From NCBI GenBank assembly GCA_037893245.1, contig JBAIAA010000412.1:744001-808000 (forward strand): DNA of 64,000 nt, in the 5' to 3' direction. The notes under the pieces were generated by a model. The model had not been told where the DNA came from. It saw nothing but the letters and a program-made list of their open reading frames with translations, and did not search any database. The position numbers were made by a program, and so were the translations under genes. The stretch's first letter is position 1. Every line of letters begins with the position of its first letter. The stretch is from Crossaster papposus (Eukaryota > Echinodermata > Asteroidea > Velatida > Solasteridae). This document shows, piece by piece, positions 56,201-64,000 of this stretch.

Positions 56201-59200
56201 GGCTTAAAATTGTTATCAATGTGTAGTTACGAGCCCCTGTTTAATTTTGGTCCAGTTTAAGTCAAGGTTTTTTGTTTTATTTTATTTTGTTCATTCCAAA
56301 ATGACTTTATCAAACTAAAGTATAGTTATTTTAACAGTTTCATGTGGTAGAACATTTTTATTACGTGTTTTGCGGTTGGTGTCTTGCAAATCAGCACAGG
56401 TTGCATGTTCACTGTGCATCGCGGTGATTGCCATTTTTTACTTTATCTTTCCACATCTTTAGCATCATTTACCCCCAAATTACCCATAAAATATAACCCT
56501 GTCCTCTACAACATACCTGCTGCTTTTTTGTTAATGTCGCAAGATAGTTTGGCAACTCCAATATTAGTTAAAAGTAGATGTTTTTCTCAATATAGGAACG
56601 GGCCCGTTACTACACAATTGCACAATTTGTTAAACGAAAACAATATCCCAGTTAGCTGTGCACCAGTCTTTCTATTCCCTAACATGCCATGATACTTCCG
56701 GGTACCACACAAAGGGATGACCTCACTGACCTAGTATGGTACCTTGAAGTATTCATAATGATTTAAACTCACACATTTTCAGTACCACACTGCAACTTTG
56801 TGGCTGGCGCTTGGACTAACTTTTCATGTGTTTGTATAGCCTGTGGTCAGGATTCCCATCCTCATAATCCCAAATATCTCCTCACAATGTAGTGTTTTGG
56901 TATCAGGCTTCGCTATTTAGAGCTTTCAATATCTTTCTCTTGGTTTTTTTGGTGTTTTTTGTTAAGCTCTGAGTAGTGAGGCCTTGATTATAGATGGAAC
57001 AAGTTTCCAATTCAATTTGAGCAGGGGATATGTCAAATAATTTAAATTTAGTAGGATTCGTAATCCAGAAATTGGTAGTAGATATTTGGTCAGAGCCAGC
57101 TTTCTTTTAGAAAACGTTTTTAGGCCGGCCCCTTCTTACACAAGTATGTAACATAATAAATTGCCCCTCCTGTCGAGCTAGCAACATGGCTGAGTGGTTT
57201 AACGCTCTACCTAGCCTACTAGCTTGTAATTGACAGTGCTGCCCCAGACCAATTTGACCCCCTCATTTTTGTTTTTTTTCTGAAAAAAAATAAGGATTTA
57301 AGTTCTTTTTCATTTTTGTTCGTCAAATCCTAATTTATTAACAGATAATAACTATTTTCTTTTTCTAATTTATGCTCTGTAAAATTGTTTTTACAAAATT
57401 GTCCGAAATAAAGTCCGAAATTGCATTTTGGTCTGATACCCATCTTGTGAATACAAAGTCACAATGACAGTGAAGACGTGAAACCAGACAAAATTTGTTA
57501 CAGTAAAAAAAATGTCCACATGTGCAGTGCCGGCTCAATATCTACTGCCAAACAATTGGTTGAAATCCACGTTCTCAGGAAGTAACCTAAATAAAGGTTG
57601 AAAATCTGAACATTTGTTAATTAAATTTTCAATTTCAGGTGTCTGAATTCTTGCCTGTAGACTATTTTGAGTACGCTACCACTGTACCTTTTACAAAGGC
57701 CCCCTTTAATAGCAAAAGCGTTGCGCTATATAGCTACTGTCCAAATTATCCATCCTGGGAAGTTGGTTTCTACAATAGCTGGCAGAATGCTTCCGCCATT
57801 CCAGGGGGCCTCATTGAATGTACAGTGATAGTGCCCTCGGGAATGGTCGTCTATGATCTACCCCTGCTCAAATTGTTTCGAAAAGTTTTTTGTTTGTTTC
57901 AAGAGTGCTACCATCCAAAGCTATCTGTGTCAAAGGTAATGTACAGTTTGATTCTTAGATTCCCTATATCCAAGAAGGATTTCCTCCCAAAATGTTACAT
58001 TTGAATGTAAATAAATAAATACATAACTACATAAATAACACAGCTTTGTTAAGTCTTACATGCCATTGTTTCGGTACATGTATTCTTACTATGGTACATT
58101 ATTTTGTGCTTGTGAATAGGTACAAAATTTTCCCGTACTCAGTACTTGTACTCGTGAAAATATTCTGCTGGAATAATACATGCCTTTCTAGGAGGTAAAT
58201 GCAATATATACTGTTTGGGAGAGAGGCTTTTGCATTTGTCTAAAATATTTAGTTTAACGCCAAAAGGGTCTGGACAAATATATGTACTCATGTACGGTGT
58301 ACACATGCACCCATGGCAGGAGTGGATTCTTCCACTCCTGCCATGGGTGCAGGGCAGCACTCTTGAAACAAAAAAACAAAAAATGGAAACTTGTTACAGG
58401 CAAAACAGCACCCAGAATTTTGCAGCAGTCACGGGATGATTCAACAACAGTCGCCAAACGCCACAGCGACGAGATCGGAATGATTTGTGTTTCCACACTG
58501 TATGGGTAGGTAAGAGGTTCTTTTAAGCATACACACGTCGACTTGCTGCAAGAAAAGTCTCGACTGTGAATCCCAAATGCCTTTTGTTTTCTGAAAAGAA
58601 ACAATTGTTGGTGTGTGCTTAAAAGATCTCTTATTAACAAGGCTGGCTACGAGTTACCGAATGTACAGCCACATTTGCAGCAGTTTTTATTTGAGTGAAT
58701 TATTATTTTTCCTTTGTTTTTCTATATTTTTTAAAAGCTATACACTGTAATACTTGAATTCAGGTTACCAGCCAAATAAGTTGTGCAATGTGTGTATATT
58801 GCTTGTGGCTGGTACTCAACTCACTATTGCTGAGTATGAAAACAAAATTCCTAAGGTTTTGAGACCTGGTCTCTGTCTCAAGACCTTTTTTGAAGTTGAA
58901 GGTCTCGGTCTCAGTGGGCTGGTCTCAGAAGTGTTGGTCTCAGAAGTGTTGGTCTTGTTCTCGAAAGCCTTCATTTCAGTCTCGATCTCGAAAGCCTTGG
59001 TCTCGGCTACAACACTGATCTTTATGTCTACTAACCATATTTGTAAAGAAATAGAAAGTATTGGAATAAAACAGTTTTCAAGAAAAAAATAATTGTTCTT
59101 TTCTTTATCACATGTGCAAAACTTCTATCAAAATACAGTTCCAATGAATAGTTGCAATATAACCGTTCATAAATATGCAATACACCACCTCTTACTGAAT

Positions 59201-60772
59201 GTGAAATAGGGGACCTTTTACCTTTCAAGCAGCTTTTAACGCACTGTTTATCCTTGTCTTGCTTTCTCCTCCCCCCCCCCCCCCCTCCTTCTGAACTTAA
59301 ACAAAACGAAAAATCGGTCCCTGCAGCACATGTTCCACAACCAGATGCCGATCACTGGAGGCAACAAGGGGGCCATGCTGATGGCCAAGATGGGTTGGCG
59401 ACAGGGGGAAGGCTTGGGCAAGAACAACGAAGGGACGCTGGTACCGCTGGCACTAGACGTGAAAACCGACCGCAAAGGTACAACAGGCATAATTACACTG
59501 AATCACAAAACCAGAAAGTAATTAGCCAATGTGACTTGTTGCGGGTCACACATATTCTACAATGCCAATTTTTGTTCATCTTTAGATACATTTCATTTAA
59601 ATATGAATAACCTTTCCTCCAAAAAATAACACCGCAATTTACACAAATTAAACATGTCAATAGTATTGGACTTACATCTTACATCTTACAAGAAAAACTG
59701 AAGACTTGTTTGGTCTGAACTCCTAGGTTTGGTAGCAGAGGATGAGCAGAGACGCAAGAAGGCCGCGGTGCCCAAGGCCATCTTCAAGGATCTGTCGGGC
59801 AAGCACCCCGTCTCAGCTCTCATGGAGATATGCAACAAGAGAAAGTGGGCCCCGCCTTCCTTTGATCTGGTGCACGACAAGGGGCCGGCACACAAGAAGA
59901 ACTTCATATTCAAGGTTGGTTGGGAGAAGGGGAGGAGTTAGGTTGAATTGAAAAGGGGGAGGTTCATAGCAGTTATAACAGTGTGATAGAAAAAAAGTCA
60001 AAGAATTTCATTATATGCAAAGCAAGTGAAGTGTGATTTCTCAATCCGAGAGAGTTAGGTACAAGGGGTGGGCATAACGGCTTACAATGTGATTGCAAAA
60101 ACATTGACACAATGTTTTGTTTTTTTAACTCTTACCCCCTAGACCCTTGTACTCAAAATAATACTAAACCAACAAACTTCAAAAGCTGCCACACATAGGT
60201 TGCGAATTTTAGACAGAACATTCCAGACTCCAACTATACTAACAACATTTTCTTGCTTTAGTAAAACCAGCTTGCCAGCCACAACTCCATCTGATGTATA
60301 TTATTTGTGATTGGTATTTATCTGTTGTTAGCTTAGCAATAGCATATCATATGATATTTTGGCTCCTAACTTGATTTACCAAGCAAGGGTTTTTGTACTT
60401 TAAAGCAGCTCTATGAAATTGGCCCCAGGTCAAAATCAGTGAATTTTGAATGATTTAGTATGGATGTGTTTATGGAGTGATAGTAGCAAATGAAACAATG
60501 TGTCGGCAATATAAAGTATTTTCTAACAAAATTGGAAATGTCGGGTCGTGTTGCAACATTCTTTCCAAGTTTTAGTGTTTTTAATGACCGATTCACAGAC
60601 GTAATGATTGCAATCAAGAGATTTTTGTCGCTTACTCTTTCCGCAGGTGCGCATCAACAATGAGGAATACCAGCCTGCCGTCTCGTGCTCCAACAAGAAA
60701 CAGGCCAAGGCACAGGCCGCTGCAGTCGCCCTGCAGAAAATGGGACTCATACCACCTGATCACCCCGTGTGA
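50294..60772 (+). CDS. SON: SON, nuclear-speckle splicing cofactor (complete, 10 exons)
   Basis: Exons: 50294-50370, 51642-53038, 53167-53363, 53749-54007, 54659-55101, 55466-55576, 55893-56015, 59327-59477, 59727-59914 and 60647-60772. They sum to 3,072 nt and 1,023 aa. Exon 1 encodes MAGLDEVLRSFALQKMQELK, resembling the conserved SON N terminus. Exon 2 holds acidic and very lysine-rich KDK tracts plus an RS-like segment (SRSRSPKSHKHG), then the conserved LLEIAKANA. Exon 4 has FPVSSGSQHRKKE and ends in a polyalanine run; exon 5 is Ala/Pro-rich. A G-patch lies near residues 875-915 (KMGWRQGEGLGKNNEG) and a dsRNA-binding domain near 940-1015 (KHPVSALMEICNKRKW). SON promotes splicing of weak introns (established). 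It is less than half the human length because the vertebrate tandem repeats are absent. Poly(A) signal: 61660-61665. Confidence 0.96.
50405..51470. repeat. 19-bp G-rich minisatellite (TAGGATTGGGGGAGGGTGG)n in SON intron 1
   Basis: About 56 copies, starting 35 bp after the donor of SON exon 1 and ending about 170 bp before exon 2. A GAGGGGGG variant dominates the first ten or so copies and GAGGGTGG the rest. Each unit has two or three runs of at least three G on the transcribed-RNA sense strand. Confidence 0.95.
54058..54270 (+). mobile_element. TTAA-MITE family A copy with internal deletion, SON intron 4
   Basis: TTAACCAGTTCGCGCCGG to GCGCGAACTGGTTAA, about 30 bp shorter than others because one of the two TTCCGGCCTTGCTCG boxes is lost. 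Another repeat, starting CCCTAACAATTCCC, abuts its right end. Confidence 0.85.
54268..54466. mobile_element. Second TAACCCTAA-ended repeat family, copy in SON intron 4
   Basis: Starts TTAACCCTAACAATTCCC and ends GAGTTAGGGTTTAA. The copy at about 35197-35414 in CFAP47 intron 2 shares GATGGGTACT and CCAACAGTTTGTGTGTACAG. Confidence 0.65.
55181..55440 (+). mobile_element. SINE copy in SON intron 5 with LINE-like 3' tail
   Basis: Head fragment TGTGTTTGACCCCTGCCAG, body TGCCTCTCTCCACCCAGGAG, and tail GGGCATTATAAATGCACATT followed by ATT repeats. The tail matches the last bases of the LINE at 10385-11994. The SINE ends about 25 bp before exon 6. Confidence 0.75.
58306..58351. repeat. Perfect 21-bp hairpin with 4-nt loop, SON intron 7
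   Basis: The arm TGCACCCATGGCAGGAGTGG(A) at 58306-58326 is exactly inverted at 58331-58351, with loop TTCT. The family it might come from is not recognised. Confidence 0.9.
58860..59015. repeat. GGTCTCG-rich low-complexity repeat
   Basis: Irregular repeats of GGTCTC(G/A)(A/G) with two copies of AGAAGTGTTGGTCTC. SON intron 7. Confidence 0.6.
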
Positions 60773-61991
60773 CCAAGGCCTCGCGTCACCTGATCAGTAC
60801 AATCATGTGATCAAAATTGGCTTATCAACATCTGTTTAGAGCCCATCAACTGATCGATCCACACACACATTTTGTGTATCCTTGTGGAGACATGGCATTG
60901 TATTCCGCCATAGACTCTGTAACACAGGATTCCTTGTGAAGATATCCTAAACCCTAGAATTTCCTTGTGGCTTAACATCTGTTTAAAGCCATCAACTGAT
61001 TAATCTACACACATTTTGTGTATTTTTGTGGAGACATGGCATTTTCTTTGTTTCTGTATTCCGTAATAGACTGTAACACAGAATTCCTTGTGAAAACATC
61101 CTAAACTCTGGCTCACATGATTACTGTCGTGTCGCCCGACTATTCCACGTGATAACTCTCCAATATGTGCACCTGATCTCGTAAACCCAAACTGCTAAAA
61201 GTCCACATTACTTTATTACCAATCCATGTAGTGATGGCCCATTGCACAGGCATGCGAGTAACTACCAATAGAAAAAAAAATGAAATAGAGGATATTTCTT
61301 GTACACAGAAAGTGAAGAGAAAATAAGAGGAAAACCACAGTAAAATGTGGCTTAGAGGAAATTTCACATGCTTGATGAGACACTCTTGTCACGCACACAA
61401 CAGTGCGACATGTTCTACTATGTATAAATTCATTCAAACACTATGCTAGGGCAGCGTACAGAGAGTAATAGGTTAATGGCCAAGGTTCAGTTCAAACAGT
61501 AATGTTAACAAAAATTGTTTATTCCGTTTATTACAATCAAGGGCCTTAATCAAGCCTTGGAACCCTATTAACGGACAACCATTAAAAAATACTCAGTAAA
61601 TCACATACATGTACTGTACAAATAAGTTTTATGGCTATTATTTTTTTAAAGTGTATGTAAATAAAGTAAAAAGTTCAAAACTGAAATATCGTTTCCTGGT
61701 GTTATTTTATAGTCATACTCTCATTATGAAGGAATATAACGAGTCCCAAGTTTTTTTAATTTATTTTTTAAAAGTGAAATATTTTAGTTCAAATACTTTA
61801 TTTTAATAAATATAATTATATATGTACATATTTTACACTGCTTGAAGAAGCCAACAAGATTGTATCCAAATTCCTAGGCTATGACTAGCAATAATACATG
61901 TCTTATGGGAAGTGGCTTTAGCCATTTCCATAGATCCATGTGTAATTCTTAGCCGAGTAGTTCGGACGAAGCCTAAGATTGTTGCATGCTG
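60773..61991. other. Convergent 3' region SON / DONSON
   Basis: 3' UTR sequence of both genes. AATAAA for SON is at 61660-61665; TTTATT (minus-strand AATAAA) for DONSON is at 61797-61802. The predicted ends are only about 130 bp apart. A local duplication (TGTGTAT..TTGTGGAGACATGGCATT) recurs at about 60890 and 61018. Confidence 0.7.
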
Positions 61992-63630
61992 TCACTGTTT
62001 CCACCACTGATACAGTCCATCTGCGTGGACAAACTCTTTCAGAATCCCTCTATGCCTCTCCCCTCCCTGAGCTGCCAAGTAGTCGGCAAAGCTCTCCTTC
62101 GTCCGACCGTCTTTCTGTATAAGACTCTCCCGTCCTTCAGTCTTCGAGTCTGTCTTCGTGTTGGTCTCTGACATCACCAGACTGAGGGGCAGGGTAGGGT
62201 CGTGGTTGTTCAATGTCGCGCCGAATTCGGCTCCTTGGGTTTGCTGAAGAAGCTGGCAGATGTTATAGATGTTGTGAGGTAGAAGGGGACCTGTGACTTC
62301 TAAGCTGTAGGATTCCTGGAGCTTGTTGCCGACGGCTTGCTTCATCACGCCCGCTTTCCACTATGACAAAATTAAAATGATTTGATCCTTTGAGGTTAAA
62401 AAAAAACCAAAAAAACATGAACAAGATATTTCCTAATATTAGTTTTTCCCTTTAATGTAATAAAACAGATGTCACATAGTGGATATAAATTGTCACAAGT
62501 ATCTTTTACTGTTGTTGAAATACATTTAATCATTTCAAGTTAAACACAAAATTGGAACGTATACAGTGTAGTTTATTTAACTTTGCCCTTCATCAATATG
62601 GCACAAACAGATTGTCACAAGACTATCCCATCAGATATAAAGCATACTTCGTGCCTCAAGATAACTGAAATTTAGGAGCCAATGATTGCATATATGAAGT
62701 ATTTCTTTACATGAAGCCAATTCATATTGCATTAACATTATACTTAAAAGGGTAGCCTCTGGTAGCTCTGCGATTTGCTTGCACTGCGACGGAACGTCGG
62801 CATCAAGCAGAACAGTAATGCTCAGGTCACGAAACTGAAAAATCGTGTGATTCTTGTGGAACAAGCAGCACTTTTACTCAAAATAATCGCAACCGCACTC
62901 GCGTCATCCACGACGATTTCTCGGCATTGACACGATCAGTGCACATGTTGATAACAATCAATCTTGCATTTTTGCCGCACGCTAATCGGTCAAACAATGA
63001 AATAATAACGATCTAGTTGCATGCACGACGTCCTAACTTTACACCCACGTTGACTGCGAGTGATCCCCGCGCCTGTCGGGAACACATTCAGTCACGATTT
63101 CTTGCGACTGTTGAATGTTGTTAAATGATGCCGATCACCTTAATATCATCACAGTTACACTCCGGCCACAAAAGAATTGGCGACTGATATGTTTCCAACA
63201 GGTCAGTGGTGGAAGGCGAGGAAAGAACCTCTACGCCAACCTGACTCCCCATTTGCGTTTATACCTTATGCATCGAGGCATTATTGATACTGATACAAAC
63301 AAAAAATGCATACATTTACTTCATCCCGACATAAAAAGGGCGGTATATGAGGAGTAAGAGGCAGTACAAGGTATCCAAACACTACAATCAAAGCAATAAA
63401 GGCAATAATTATCTCCTGTCCTGTTTATGCTTACCTTGCCACTGCCTAGGGTAGCTCCCTGGAATGCCACGGGAGCCAGGAGGGTGGGGGGTATCCCAGC
63501 TGTGGTGCCTGTCGTGGCGACCGTGGTCCGAGTGTTGAGGAGGAAATTGTACAAAGCCTGAGCGTCCGATCCTTGGACCAGGACCAAGGATTCCGGACGA
63601 TTGTCCATTTTGGTGAGTTGATCTCGCTGG
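61992..63630 (-). CDS. DONSON: DONSON, last two coding exons (5' part outside window)
   Basis: Exons: 63435-63630 (196 nt, entered after one carried base) and 61992-62360 (369 nt, ends TGA). They join in phase 0. The first encodes [20 protein letters not shown] and [18 protein letters not shown]; the second [20 protein letters not shown]. Both match the C-terminal part of the family in order. DONSON acts in CMG helicase assembly and fork protection (established). The first listed exon has an acceptor at 63631-63632, so more exons lie right of 64000. The tail GLYQWWKQ is longer and more charged than in vertebrates. The gene converges on SON, with stop codons about 1.2 kb apart. A poly(A) signal is likely at 61797-61802 on the minus strand. 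Confidence 0.92.
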
Positions 63631-63864
63631 CTGATTTCAATAGGTTATTAAGGAAAAAAAGAATCACGGGAGGGCAAACTATTCAGCACAAATCGCGATG
63701 TGGTTTGGCGAATTGCTTGAAGGAATTAACCAGATAATGTTACACTGGGCTGTGGACAAATAAAAACAACATTGCGGAGACCCTTGGTTTTGTAAAAGGC
63801 AAATTCAACAAATGAAACCTAAAGTCCAGTCTTTGGCCAACACTAGAATAACATGCGAGCTACT

Positions 63865-64000
63865 ATGAGGGGTGATTGATAAGTTTGTGGCTATTAAATG
63901 TAGAAGTTAGTTTCAAAAAATCAAATGCAATTATTTTCATACTTAGTCCCCTTCGACATTAGCACACTTAGTCCAGCGATCATGATGAGGCATACAAATC
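63865..64000 (-). mobile_element. Mariner-like transposon end with transposase C-terminal fragment (runs off window)
   Basis: Read on the minus strand, the last 40 bases encode HHDRWTKCANVEGD then a stop, which resembles the C terminus of mariner-family transposases. About 90 bp further on comes a terminal-repeat-like GGGGTGATTGATAAGTTTG (plus strand, near 63870). The element lies in a DONSON intron. The body and the other end are outside the window, so intactness cannot be judged. Confidence 0.6.

Larger units (their letters stand above)
56016..59326 (+). other. SON intron 7 (3.3 kb)
   Basis: It contains a tRNA-like head fragment near 57179-57240 (TGGCTGAGTGGTTTAACGC), a 121-codon open frame at 57639-58004, the hairpin at 58306-58351 and GGTCTCG repeats. 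It ends with a long C-rich polypyrimidine tract before the acceptor at 59326. The open frame follows an AG acceptor-like site, but I recognise no family in it. Confidence 0.55.

Noticed and set aside
62631..62864. Possible extra DONSON exon ([17 protein letters not shown])
   Set aside because: It has an acceptor and donor, but 76 nt would break the phase. The flanking exons join in phase 0 without it and align directly with the family.

Overview
The window is animal nuclear DNA. It holds five intron-rich protein genes with GT/AG introns, many small inverted-repeat transposons, tRNA-derived SINEs, LINE pieces and long minisatellites. The proteins match vertebrate orthologues along their whole length, but gene order and repeat content are not vertebrate. 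Together with the repeat types this suggests an invertebrate deuterostome, most likely an echinoderm. The species call is inference; the gene identities are well supported.

Layout, left to right. (1) 360-38104, minus strand: the first 36 coding exons of CFAP47, an axonemal central-apparatus protein. All exon phases agree and give 2,419 codons in frame; the 3' end of the gene lies off the left edge. (2) 38385-42554, plus strand: complete DNAJB13, a sperm/cilia radial-spoke J-protein (6 exons, 315 aa). Its start codon is 280 bp from that of CFAP47, and the gap holds an RFX X-box-like site. (3) 45036-49039, minus strand: complete MGST3, a MAPEG-family microsomal glutathione transferase/peroxidase (5 exons, 143 aa). 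(4) 50294-60772, plus strand: complete SON, a nuclear-speckle splicing cofactor (10 exons, 1,023 aa). (5) 61992-63630, minus strand: the last two coding exons of DONSON, a replication-fork/CMG assembly factor. DONSON lies tail to tail with SON, the same arrangement as in human.

Repeats fill the introns. A TTAA-flanked MITE of about 240 bp has about a dozen copies, one with its empty target site preserved in a neighbouring duplication. There is a 5'-truncated LINE with an intact 384-codon reverse-transcriptase ORF and a perfect 11-bp target-site duplication. SINEs with tRNA heads share that LINE's 3' tail. Several further inverted-repeat families and at least eight tandem arrays are present, including a 1.06-kb G-rich 19-bp array in SON intron 1 and a 1.1-kb 15-bp array in MGST3 intron 4.

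The least expected structures are three independent local tandem duplications that copy CFAP47 exon/intron boundaries (exons 16, 30 and 32), and the compact divergent promoter that pairs two axonemal genes. I saw no wholly new gene system.
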